DNA of 64,000 nucleotides from Taxillus chinensis. Taxonomy: Eukaryota > Streptophyta > Magnoliopsida > Santalales > Loranthaceae. Positions 21,600-31,543 of the stretch are shown here, in pieces. Position 1 is the stretch's first letter. Every line of letters starts with the position of its first letter. The stretch spans positions 248,001 through 312,000 of the forward strand of contig JAKCVP010000011.1 of the NCBI GenBank assembly GCA_023512835.1, read 5' to 3'. Under the pieces are notes generated by a model. The model had not been told where the DNA came from. It saw nothing but the letters and a program-made list of their open reading frames with translations, and did not search any database. A program made the translations under genes and the position numbers.

Positions 21600-22980
21600 G
21601 GTGTGTACCGCAAGGTAGTGAGGCCTTGATGTGGCGCTTAATAGACCAACGTCAATCTGATAAGGACCCCTCCCAAGGCTACGTAATCGGTTCCGGCCGT
21701 ATATATTGCTTCACTGCCGCGCGAAGTTTCGCCATGCAGCCCTCGTCCCTCAGCTATTGACAATGGCTTCATTTATCGATCTTAGCGGCGGCTGTCCCAC
21801 CTGCTGCTTTACAGGCAAAGATGGTGACAAAACTTGCTCTAGTTGTCACGGCGACATGCTGCGGCGTGCTCAGCACCGTACCACCAGCGCTAGAATATCG
21901 CCAACGTTACTCGCGACGCTAACGTTGACGAAATTACACGGCATAGCGCGCAGTAAGGACCAGCGTCCATTTTCAGCGATCGACAGCAATTGGTCGATCT
22001 TGGTTCGATCCCACTGAGTGTGTCCTACTGTCGTGGATCCGCGCTAGGACTCCGTGCCTAGTGTGACTGGGAAGAAATGGCAACGAAAGACGTTTGCTCA
22101 ATGGGATATGCTAAGGGGAAGAGCAAGATATATCGTCACGTTCTGGGTCAAATCGACTTTGCATTCCGCGCCAGACTTCTTTCGACTAATATGCCCAACA
22201 CATATTTCACTTGCTCGACACTTCCACCGCATTCGACTGGGCTTCGGTGGTGCCTTGGCGAAATCACATATGTGCTACTGCACCGCAAGACAATCATGAA
22301 ATTGAGCTCCCTTCCTCCCGACACTGGTTGGCTAGAGGAAGGCCTCACTCCACAGCAGATATTGAGGCCTACATCGAGCATCAGGCGCGCGGGAACAGCG
22401 TATTTTCTTAGTATCGCCACACGTGGCAGGATGAGAATGAAAGTGCTGCATTACGGGTGCCAATATCTCTAGCAGATGTGCATGAATCTAGTGTCAAAGA
22501 TCGCGCAAATGGCTCACATTCGAATACTGAAGTCTCCCTGTCTACGCCGACCTTGCGACACAGTAAACAATGTACTGTAGTCGAGGTGCGATTGCGTGTC
22601 AGATATGATTGCGCATGGCAGTTGATACCAGGCGCATGATGAAGGGCTGGTGGAATTCGGCCAAAAGATAGGGAGGGATCGTAGGAAAGGGGAGGCGAAG
22701 CAGTAAGTGATGATTCGTGAATGAGCGTAAGTGCGCACTCTTTTTGAAAATAGGATCTGCATCATAGCCGCGCCTATCTAGCTTTGCGTGACCTATCAAG
22801 AAGAAAGACGTTGGGGTGCTCGAATGAGGCTAAGTGGCAGTATGCGAAGCTGAATACAGCGCAAGAGAACTTGATAACTTGGTCCAATGCCGGATATCTT
22901 TCACACCCAAGCGAAAGCCCAGGCCACAACCATCGCAAACGTTGTATTCTGCTGTTATTGCAAGATAACCTGCAAAGCTT
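21600..22980. other. No supported gene
   Basis: Overlapping short frames on both strands (for example plus 22077-22472). One plus-strand frame at 21763-22017 has a CPTCC...CSSCHG cysteine cluster but no further support. I see nothing else. Confidence 0.35.
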
Positions 22981-24278
22981 TCAGGCCCAGTCCTTGGAAT
23001 ACATTGCTTTGGACAGCATTAGGTTGCGGTCCTTGTCCTCTTCTTTCTTCTGAGTGAGCTTGTCGCGTTTGGCTGCAGAGAGGACCCCAACTGGTCTTGG
23101 CTGAATCGAACGGTAAGGGTCGACAGCCCCAAGCAATGCCTGCACGTACTGAGGTTTGAACTCACCAGGTCTACTTGAGAGATTGGCAGCTCGTAGAAAG
23201 CTTGCCAGCCCTTTCACATTTGCAGGAATGGTTAGAATGTTCGGCACTTGCATGCTGGCTTGTATGAATTCCACAGCAATCTCTATCCAGGTGAAAGCAT
23301 GCTCAAGTCTTGTGCTCGGGCCTCCGCGGCGAAATTCAATGGTCCCTTTGTTGGACTGCAAGAGATTGAGAAAGTTCCATCCAAACATCTTGTCATGCTC
23401 ACCGCGAGCATCTGGGGGGGTTCATGAGTAATATAACTTCCCGATGGGACTGACAGACATCGATGCTGGCGATGCTGGCCTCACGTGAAAGATTTCGATA
23501 CGCAAAGGCCGTGTTGTCAATCCAATTGCTTTTGGAGTACTCATTTCCAAGCCTGTCGGAAGGCAGAATAGCTTCGAACGCTGGTTCAAAATGAAGGATG
23601 GCTTTGGCGATACTCTTCAGCGCAGATAAGGAATAGCCCCCCACTACAGATACGTGGACATGCGTACCGCAGCTACTATTGGCTGTGATGCTGTAGGACT
23701 CGAGGAGATAATCCCAGAAGACCTCAACGTGGGATCTCCAACTAGATCCGGCATGGAGGCAGAGGATAGGCGAAATAGCTTCCAGTGCCCCTGGTTGGAG
23801 TCAGTATTGAAGGTGCAAAGATATCTTGACACTAGGAAGACCTACATGTGGATCGCTGGTTTGGGGCGACCACGATCGTTGAGTCCTGCTCCATGGACCA
23901 TTCCGAGAATCTCTCCCCAGTGAATGATTCATTTATGGCGTTATGCATTCGCGGGTGAATACCAGCTGCGCCTCGATACTCAAGAGCCTGGTTGTATCCC
24001 TTTGCCAAAAGTCGGGAAAATTCCTCAACCCTTTCTACCCCAGGTACCGGACGACGGGCGGAGATGAGGAACTCCATCTCCACGCCCAACCGGATACTCC
24101 CATTTGGTGTTTGGGCAGAGGACGACTGTGGTCCGCGAGAAGCTGGAATTTTGTTAGCGCTGTGAGCCCCAAACATTACGAGCAAACACCAGAAGATACC
24201 TTTTGAAGTTGCCGGTAACGATGGCAATGGTGGTGGAGGTGGCGCAGTGCCGGTTGCTTTGCTCTTGAAGAGGCCCAT
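22981..24278 (-). CDS. Amidoligase-family enzyme (Amidoligase_2-like)
   Basis: Model: ATG 24278 (MGLFKSKATG), a Pro-rich N-terminus, an in-frame 57-base intron inside 24205-24140 (GTATCT, branch GCGCTAAC, acceptor TTCCAG), then RLGVEMEFLISARRPVPG, an intron near 23850-23790 (GTAGGT, branch ATACTGAC) joining QRST to WALEAISPIL, then WDYLLESYSITANSSCGTHVHVS, ESYSKSNWIDNTAF-like region and MFGWNFLNLL...GTIEFRRGGPS. GVEMEF, S(S)CGTHVHVS and TIEFR are hallmark positions of COOH-NH2 ligases of the amidoligase family, which form amide bonds with ATP. The frame slips by one base at a G7 run (23414-23420) between LLMNP and PDARGEHDKMFGW; all catalytic motifs survive on either side. It is divergently paired with a GGCT-like gene. 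Substrate unknown. Confidence 0.8.
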
Positions 24279-24791
24279 TTGGACTATCAATCAACGCTTG
24301 GGTTCGGTGCTATGTGGCAAGTGGATTCAGATGGGGAGTGTCCGCTCGCCTGATAAGCATTCTGCATGGCGGATGTAGAGCGTGGAGAGGTGCGTGTTAA
24401 GCGCCGACCAGGAATTCCATTGGTTCGTTCCGCCTCCAGTCTGAAACAACTCCCCAGACCTGTCAATTCGCTAAGCTTCAGGTTGTTCCATCGCCATTGG
24501 TGGTAGGCCCGTGTTCAGTGGCTCAGCTCAATACAGCCAAGAGGTCAGCACGTAGGCTGCAAGGCGCTTGGCGCATGATGACATGGAATGTGGCCATTGA
24601 TTTGTCATCGCGGTCTGATGCGCTCACGTATGCCGACACCGTACTGCTCGAAATAGACATCAACGCCAAGACATGCACATCCTCCGTCATACAAGAAACG
24701 CAGATTTGTGTCGTACACCACGCTGCCGTTCAGAAGTCTCGAGGATTTTCAAAATTCGCGCATCTTACGTTGCGAAACTCAAATTGCCGCC
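24279..24791. promoter_or_regulatory. Shared intergenic region between amidoligase and GGCT genes
   Basis: About 510 bases separate the two divergent start codons. Two ATTGG motifs (inverted CCAAT boxes) lie at 24419-24423 and 24496-24500. No TATA box is obvious. The GGCT start has a strong context (CCGCCATGG). Divergent arrangement suggests possible co-regulation; this is inference. Confidence 0.4.
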
Positions 24792-25346
24792 ATGGAGCCA
24801 CCAAAAGCCCCCCCTCTGCCGCCCCCGAAGAAGATGCCTCAGACATCCGGGTTCGCCTTGAAGGTGCTACAAGCGCCGGAAGACTACTTCTTTGATATGA
24901 CACGGGTCGCCAAACCTCCACGAGAGCCCTTTACCGCACCCATCGGACCGTACTTCGTGTATGGCACCTTGCGGGACCCCGGCATGCTTTCTGATATTCT
25001 GGGCCTTCAAGAAAAGCCGGTGCTTCGTCCTGCCAGAGTGTACGGATACACCTGCAAACTGTGGGGTCAATATCCTGCTCTGGAGGATGGCCATCCTGGC
25101 AATGTCACCAACGGTTCAGTCTATCATGTGAGCTGCCAAGATGCTGCAGACAGACTGGCGGAGTATGAGACGGACAACTATCGCGCGGTGCCTTGTCTCA
25201 TCGAATACACCGATCAAGGGGAGCCATCGACGGACCACGGCTTCACATTCCTATTCTGTGGGAACCCCAAAGATTTAACGAATGGCACTTTCTGCTTGGA
25301 CACGTGGCTGAAATTGATGGGCCGACAGCCTCTTGATGCTGAATGA
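24792..25346 (+). CDS. Gamma-glutamylcyclotransferase-like (GGCT/AIG2) protein
   Basis: The ATG at 24792 (MEPPKAPPLPPPKK) has a good context and is preferred to in-frame upstream starts. The product has 184 residues and is intact in one exon. After a Pro-rich N-terminus it carries the GGCT/AIG2 fold signature: YFVYGTLRDPGM (YGTLR at residues 57-61, substrate-binding loop), VYGYTCKLWGQYPAL, GSVYHVS, and LAEYETDNYRAVPCLIEY with the conserved acidic residue that acts as catalytic Glu in the family. These enzymes release 5-oxoproline from gamma-glutamyl amines or remove gamma-glutamyl adducts. GGCT-like proteins have been reported next to amidoligases in comparative genomics, so this enzyme may trim or reverse the amide linkage made by its divergent neighbour. 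Confidence 0.85.
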   Translation: MEPPKAPPLPPPKKMPQTSGFALKVLQAPEDYFFDMTRVAKPPREPFTAPIGPYFVYGTLRDPGMLSDILGLQEKPVLRPARVYGYTCKLWGQYPALEDGHPGNVTNGSVYHVSCQDAADRLAEYETDNYRAVPCLIEYTDQGEPSTDHGFTFLFCGNPKDLTNGTFCLDTWLKLMGRQPLDAE

Positions 25347-25689
25347 TGCACTTCGGCATCAATAATCAGTCTTTACCAACAACTTCTGGGGCAAGATCTT
25401 GGGGCAAAGTCTTTGAGCCTCTAGCTCCCGAGCGAGAGCCTCCGAGGCAGTGGTTTCGCCGTCTTGTTGAGGCGTCTCCCTCTTGCACTTCAGGGCCGCC
25501 AGATCGCTGGTCGCGTGACAAAGACGCTGTAGTCGGTGCACGTCGTCATCTTTATGTACTTCCAAGTCAAGCTGTGCGAATAAGCTGTGGCCGAGACGCA
25601 CGCGCTCATCGAACGGCTGCCATACTGTCTCTGTGCCAGGCGTCGTCTCTGCATCCAACTTGGTGTACGATGCCACCTAGCACTTGAGA

Positions 25690-26518
25690 ACCCCGATATG
25701 TCAATCATCCCACTTTCCGTCCTGATGCTCTCGCCCGACGTCCAAACCCTGCAAAGATTCTACGAGCTCCAGCCGGCCGCCGCACTCGCAGGGAGCAGCG
25801 GGCGTCGAGATCAGAGTGCCGCGAGTCGCGCTTCTTCAAGGCCTGTGCCATGTTCCATGTCGCCAGCTGGATGCTTGCGAGAGTGTCCGGGACGTGGGCA
25901 TCGTCGATGACGACAGGGAGTATCTTGAGGCAGGGCCGGCGCTGTAGAACCAAAGGCGAGTAGAGCAATGGGTGTGGAATATCAACGGCAGGTATGATGC
26001 GGCTGGGCGCCGTGATTGAAGGGTGTTCCTGAGACGTGGTGCTGCAGAAACTGAGCGGTGACAGATCATACAAAACATCTTTCTGATGAGGTTGACGTAC
26101 GACAAAATGGACCGGATTGTTTGGAGCTGAGGAGAGAGACTTCGACCTTGTGACAGTTCCTGAATTGCAACACCTGGTTGAACAGAAGTTGGGCTCGTAG
26201 ATCAGGACTGACACTTTTCAGACGAATGCGAGAGCTATCAACGCTAGCCTGTGTGTCTTCCACTACGGAATCAGTACTGGCACTGTCGCCAGCAGGCGCT
26301 TCGGACCCGCCTTCACCAAACGCGGTGTGGATGGCGCTTACACGTCTCGTTGATCGACAACGGCCAGGATCCGCAGAAACAGTGGCACCTTGCGGCCTGC
26401 TCCATTGTGTGCCCCCCAGCGCATAGAAGGGACGCACTGATCCCCCAAATTTTCCGGGTCTCGGCCATGCCCCTACCACCCGTCGGGGTAAGCTACTAGG
26501 TGTAGCGGATGCCTGCAA
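25690..26518 (-). pseudogene. Possible relic of fungal PD-(D/E)XK nuclease-like gene
   Basis: Minus-strand frames give LRAQLLFNQVLQFRNCHKVEV, then in another frame NNPVHFVVRQPHQKDVLYDL, PHPLLYSPLVLQRRPC and ASIQLATWNMAQALKKRDSR. The order (a segment near a central region, then PLxYxPLVL, then QLATWNMAQAL) resembles the fungal PDDEXK_12-type domain (QLxxWxAA motif). At least one frame change is needed near 26120 and no full active site is visible. This is a weak assignment. Confidence 0.25.
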
Positions 26519-26844
26519 GTCACAGCCCCCCCTTCCTTCAGCATCTGCTTCGTCACTTGGTCATCGACGCAAGCTCCAACATGTCGTCGAACGTTGATGT
26601 GAGATTGCGCGACAATCATGGACTTATATCTGGGCCCAATCAAGGCATCATCAATTTCCACTCGTCGGCTATGGTAACCCTTAGCCTCCAGAACGAAGGA
26701 TAGATGCTGACGAGGTTGCTATCAGTGGCCCTGCTCTCAGACACCGCGGCTGTCAGGAATAGATACACCAACCAGAAGGTGAAAAACCGACAGGGTCTGG
26801 TAGCCCGCATGGGCCTGGTGACAGTTGACGACAGTTCTGCCTTG

Positions 26845-27085
26845 TAGTATTATTTATTATACCTCTAGTCGTTATATTAGCGTTACTTACTTCCTTTATT
26901 ATAGTAGTATTTAGAATCTACGTAGTATTATGACTTATCATATTATCTTTAATTCGGGTGACGTACTTAATAGTCGCTCTAACGATAATTAATAGGATAT
27001 GTTTACTTACCTATTCTTCCCTATATAGTAAAGAGATAGTAGTAGTTAGTAATAAGAAAGTAGGTATCTATTCTTATCTACAACA
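26845..27085. repeat. AT-rich patch, possibly a RIP-degraded repeat
   Basis: About 240 bases dominated by TA, TAG and TTA words (for example TATTATTTATTATACC, AGTAGTAGTTAGTAATAAG), unlike the near-even base composition on both sides. No open frame. It resembles remnants produced by repeat-induced point mutation, but I cannot compare it with an intact copy. Confidence 0.45.
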
Positions 27086-27509
27086 GCAACGATCTTTCTT
27101 TGGTCACAAAAATTGAAATGCGTGTCCCGAACCCAAGAATGCCACTGCTTGATTCCAGAAAGACGGTATGCCCCTTCGCATGACAAGTGATCGTTTTCAC
27201 ACGTCTTCACCTAAAGTTAGTCAGCAAAAGCCCGCGTATCAACCCTCGCCGAGAGAATCTCAGTATTGGCATTTCTGAAAACGAGATTCGAGAGTTGAGT
27301 TGGACTTCTGGAATCCAAAATTGTTAGAGTGACATTTGGTTTTGGGAGAATGAGAAATGCACACTGGCCTCCTCTACAGTCCTTTCTAGGCATCATCTCG
27401 CCCCCTCGCCGACGGCGTCCCATTTCGAATCCAGTTCTTCTCGTCACAATAATATGCATATGTCAAGAGGATCCCTTCGAGGCGAGTTCCTCCCAATATT
27501 TCTCTAAAT

Positions 27510-28326
27510 CATGGCCACCACGTTCTCCATAGCCCATACTCACAGTTGGGTGGACTACGTGAGATGTGTGGACTCTGCGGGCGAGATTCTGGGGAAAGGG
27601 CGCATACGAGGATTTTGTAAGCGGACTCATCGCGCTTGATCTGGATTGTATACCAGCGACTGATGGTGGCGGTCCAGTGCCTCGTACCATGCCTGCGGCA
27701 AATGAGTGGAACACCCATCTGCTCCCTCCAGATACCGCACATAGGGCACAAGTTTCTCCTGCGGACTTCATGTGCAGTGATCACCAACGATCCTGGAATT
27801 ATACCACAACCTTTCCTTCCTTGACTTATGCGGAAGGGAACTATGTCGAGTTCTTCTATAATGAGAATGGTCACATCACCATTCCCGAGTCCAATCCGCC
27901 AAACAAGGCTGGCACTTCTCAGGCCGGCACCATCTACATCTATGGTACCTCACATGCGACCTCCGATGCTAAGTTGTCGGACATCCATGGGAAGTGGCCG
28001 CGACATGTCAACAAGACAGCGTCACCGAAATGCGACCAAGGCATGCTCTTGGGTGTCGTCGACTTCGATGATGGGAAATGTTTCCAGAAGTCCGATTCTC
28101 CCATCGCGAAGGTCCGCTCACAGTCCCTACCGACCCCTACGGGGACAGCGAGCAAGGGGATGATCGATGGTGCATGGCTCGGTTGCGCTTGCCGCTTCAC
28201 CTGGGTGGCGCATCTCCGTACAGCTTGTACTGGGTGTGGGACTGGTCGTCTGTCGCTACCGCTGAGACGAATTCTTGGAGTCAGCTCTATACATCTTGCA
28301 TGGATATCAATGCCCGTTCCAGCTGA
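27510..28326 (+). pseudogene. DUF7492-family gene, decayed copy
   Basis: The product resembles the fungal DUF7492 family, usually secreted. The first frame (27510: MATTFSIAHTHSWVDYVRCVD) has the family's mature N-terminus AHTHSWV but no complete signal peptide. The frame shifts near 27600-27650; then EWNTHLLPPDTAHRA, VEFFYNENGHITIP, AGTIYIYGTSHA, GMLLGVVDFDDGKCFQKSDSPI follow, and after another shift near 28110-28130 GDDRWCMARLRLPL, YSLYWVWDWSS and YTSCMDINARSS complete the family pattern. A better preserved paralogue lies at 55387-56248 on the minus strand. With two frame changes this copy looks inactive, unless they are assembly errors. Confidence 0.65.
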
Positions 28327-28593
28327 CGCACCTCTCGTCGACAAGCTCTGCTGACACGAACTGACCTTGTGAGGAGGGCGACTTGATCAAAGGCTGGCCA
28401 GATGGATTCGGGCGGAAGACGGAGATGGAACGCTGTGTGATGGTGCTGACCAGGGACTGGTCCCTGCGATACGCCCTGCTGGATTACGCTACAGCGGTGA
28501 TGCGATGTATATAAAGAACAAAATGCCCTGCCGCCATCTCTCGTCTTCTACGTCTCTTCTGCATCCGCTGTTCCTGCCTCTCTGCCGACTCAC

Positions 28594-29276
28594 TTGGCTG
28601 TCGTCCCCCTCCATTTAGATTCATCAATTGTCGGTAGGATCATGCCGCCTGCTTGCGCTTCGGCTTCTTGGGGCAGAGTCTCCCATGTTGATGCTGAGGA
28701 AGTGGTTGTGCGATTCCAGAGGAGTCGAAATCGACTCCAGTGCTGCCATTGTGGATTCCGCGGCGCCGACCAGGACAATGACAGCTCTGACCATTTCCAT
28801 GCTGCACGGGACTGCGGTCACTATTGTTGCTACGACTGTGCCATCGAGGCTTGTGATAACGGTGGTTGTCGATGCATGTTCTGCAAGGACCGCCAGAAGC
28901 GCCCAGCCCAACCGATTCACTGCACTGGGCAGGGCTCTGACGGCATGAACTGTGCGACATGCACGCGCTCTTGCTCACGGATGGTTTGCTGCAAAAGCTG
29001 TCGTAAGTTGTACCCATCGAGGACATGTGACCGTGTTGCCCATCTCATACCACCAGGCAACTGTGTCATATGTTGGGATTGCTTCCAAACGTGGGTTTCG
29101 ACCACCCCCTCTCGAACGTATCCTGCGTTTCCTGCCGTGGGCAGAGTGCCGATATCTTGGTGGTAGCCATGGAGAGCGACGAGATTCGATTCAGCTCAGA
29201 AAATGCAGGGTCGATCCTCACCACTTGGGTACAATGCGGCAGCGCTTCGATTCGCCGATGTGTCGTCATGAATTGA
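28594..29276 (+). CDS. Cys-rich RING-like protein
   Basis: The frame from about 28594 encodes CCHCGFRGADQDNDSSDHFHAARDCGHYCCYDC-type spacing followed by CRCMFCKDRQ, a RING-like set of Cys/His pairs, then CTRSCSRMVCCKSC. An intron 29004-29055 (GTAAGT ... CACCAG) joins CKSCR to NCVICWDCFQ, extending the Cys array. A C5 run at 29105-29109 is the likely site of a one-base slip, after which SNVSCVSCRGQSADILVVA and ILTTWVQCGSASI continue to 29276. RING domains commonly act as ubiquitin ligases, but the exact type is not established here. It may start at the ATG at 28642 or upstream. Confidence 0.5.
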
Positions 29277-29554
29277 GCACGCGGATGTCTTTACTTCGGC
29301 GAACGATGGATCTTGCATTCATCCACATCTCCTTCCCATCTTTCTCTTTGAAGCTTATTGCCGTATCTGCTCAAATCCATGTGAAATTTCGAAACAAAGG
29401 TCCGTCACAGATTCACGCCGGCACGTGAGGAACATATGAATCGTGTTGCAGAATCAATGTATGAACCTAGTCTACAGTCGCTTTCCTCACATAAATTCAT
29501 CACCATTCGGGCAAACTTCTTATCTTATGGACTCGTATCTCCGCACACGCATCC

Positions 29555-31107
29555 TTAGGCACGCAATTTGATGCCGTGAACTCGCTGGACATGATTCTTA
29601 AAATGCTGAAGGTGAGTCAGAACGACCTTCTGCTGCCGACACCGGGGATGAGGGCAATGCACCAGCGCCGCCGCATCGAGTTTCTGCAGGTGCTTCATCT
29701 GGACATGATCCACTAGTTTCGACGAACGTGTCCAGGCGAACTGGCGGTCCTGAAGTGGGAGCGAATCATCGCCAAGGCAGAAGATGCACTGAAACCCGTC
29801 GCAGCGCAGGGGAGGAGTGGGCGGTGCTTCGTCCACTGATGGCGTCTCCATCCGCTTCGAGGCTGGTTCGTGATGGTTGACAGCCGGGGTCAACGCCGTC
29901 CACTGGCGCTGTCGATTCTCTCGTCGGTCGCACAGCTTCGCCATGGCATCGATAAGCTGCGCTCTAAGGCCTCGGGGGGAGATGCGTTCCTCATGAGGCA
30001 GATGTTGGAGGTGAGCACACGTGCGACCTTGATGCGCTCGTGGATTTGCATCATTGGCATCTGCAATTCAGTGCTGGTGGTTTTCTCCCCCCTCGGAGCT
30101 GTGTCTGGATGGTGGTGTAACGCTCCAGGGAACCGGTAGTAGTAATGCAGAGAACTGCCAGCAGTGCCTACTGCACTACTACAGCGCTGGACGGGACTTT
30201 CTCGCGTAGTCTTCCCTAGTGAGATTGCTAGAGGGTAGCTCTGCGGCAAGGGACAAGTATTCGTAGTAGATATGAGATAAGCTTGGTAACACTCTTGGGT
30301 GGAACACCAAAGGTTGGGTACAGGCGTAAGTGCGTTACTCAATTGTAGGGATCAAGTACAAATGAATTCTGAATTGACCGATGGCCAACAACTATCTATG
30401 AAGGTGTTGCCCATCTATATACCCAGTTGGTCGCAAGGTTAGCGTGCGACCGGCTAGTCACGTGACTTGTGATCATGTTCCTAGCTGAGTCATCATGATG
30501 TCGGGGTCCGTAAGCTCCGTTGTTGTAGGCCTTCTTCCAGGCCGTAACAGGTGGCTGCATCGGCGGTGGCAAAGTGTTTGGCTCTTGCGGACGCAAGCGC
30601 ACGATTTCGAAGCTTCACCTTGTCTGACTGCAGTCGTTTCTGGAGTTCGCCAAGAACGCAAGCGAGCCGGCGACCCTTTTAATCGTCTTCACACCCGGAT
30701 CTGCCTTCCTGCGCATTCCCGCGAAGGTGCCTCCGGAGCTCAGCAAGCTTCTTCAGTTTCTTCTGGATCTTTGGATGATGCGATATCGCTTCCACCTGTT
30801 CTGAAGAGAGTTTAGTAGGCGCAGTCGGATCGAGATTCAAGCCCATATGGCCCATCGTCTTCATCAGATTATCACGGTATGGTGTGCCCAAGAATGCGGC
30901 TTGAATGTCGACCCGAATGCGCTCATTGATATAAGCATCGAACGTACGTTGATTCCGGTGGTCCATGATCGATATTTACTCCCGTACGTCTTTCCGCACA
31001 GCTCGTTGCAGCCGGGCACGCCGTGGACTCATCCTAATCTAGGCGATTGCACCATTCTCCACCGCTACACACCCTTGTTGCATATGGGACGATCAGTGCC
31101 AGGCATG
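29555..31107 (-). pseudogene. DUF3435 (FluG/tyrosine-recombinase-like) protein, C-terminal half, disrupted
   Basis: From the 5' side on the minus strand: LQRAVRKDVRE, an in-frame TAA, then IMDHRNQRTFDAYINERIRVD (the H...Y region of DUF3435 proteins, matching the end of a tyrosine-recombinase domain), AAFLGTPYRDNLMKTMGHMG, then FATADAATIQTQLRG, a slip at a C6 run (30087-30092), HERIKVARVLTSN, and finally a C-terminal zinc-finger region FQCIFCLGDD, SSKLVDHVQMKHLQKLD, HCPHPRCRQQ, LQHFKNHVQRVHGI ending at 29555. A solo LTR at 30116-30549 interrupts it. DUF3435 is the domain of Starship captains, but this branch with terminal C2H2 fingers is a broader family and the N-terminal catalytic part is missing. 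Confidence 0.75.
30116..30549 (+). mobile_element. Solo LTR 1 (434 bp) with 5-bp target duplication
   Basis: Begins TGTAACGCTCC and ends GGCCGTAACA, the TG...CA ends of a retrotransposon LTR. It is flanked by a perfect 5-base direct repeat GGTGG at 30111-30115 and 30550-30554. No internal retrotransposon sequence is attached, so it is a solo LTR left by recombination. Removing it with one GGTGG copy rejoins the DUF3435 frame. A second copy lies inverted at 31108-31538. Confidence 0.9.
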
Positions 31108-31538
31108 TGTTACGGTCTGAAAGAAGGCCCACCCTAGCGGAGACTACGGACTCCGACTCCACGATGACCCAGCAATACCAAACCACGAGTCACGTATCTA
31201 GCGGTAGCAGGTGAGCCCTGCGACCAAGCATGTATATAGATAGGCAACACCTTCGTAGATAGTTGTTGGCCATCGATCAATTCAGAATTCATTTGTACTT
31301 GATCCCTATATTTGAGTAACGCACTTACGCCTATACCTAATCTTTGGTATTCCACCTAAGAGTATTACCAAGCTTATCTTATATCTACTACGAATACTTG
31401 TCCCTTGCCGCAGAGCTGCCCTCTAGTATACTCACTAGGGAAGACTACGCGAGAAAATCCCGTCCAGCGCTGTAGTAGTGTAGTAGGCACTATAGGTAGT
31501 TCTCTGTATTGCTACTACCGAATGCCTGGAGCGTTACA
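31108..31538 (-). mobile_element. Solo LTR 2 (431 bp), inverted copy of LTR 1
   Basis: On the plus strand it starts TGTTACGGTC and ends GGAGCGTTACA; its reverse complement aligns with the 30116-30549 LTR along its whole length. It has its own perfect 5-base duplication, GCATG at 31103-31107 and 31539-31543, so it is an independent insertion. Differences from LTR 1 are mainly transitions, several TG to TA (CpA to TpA on the other strand), as expected from RIP. Confidence 0.9.
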
Positions 31539-31543
31539 GCATG

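Noticed and set aside
22054..22472. Two plus-strand frames of 81 and 131 codons
   Set aside because: They overlap each other in different frames, have no motifs, and do not splice into a coherent product.
30116..31538. A 1.4-kb inverted repeat that looked like a DNA transposon with about 430-bp terminal inverted repeats
   Set aside because: Each arm has its own different 5-base target duplication (GGTGG and GCATG) and TG...CA ends, so they are two independent solo LTRs, not one element.
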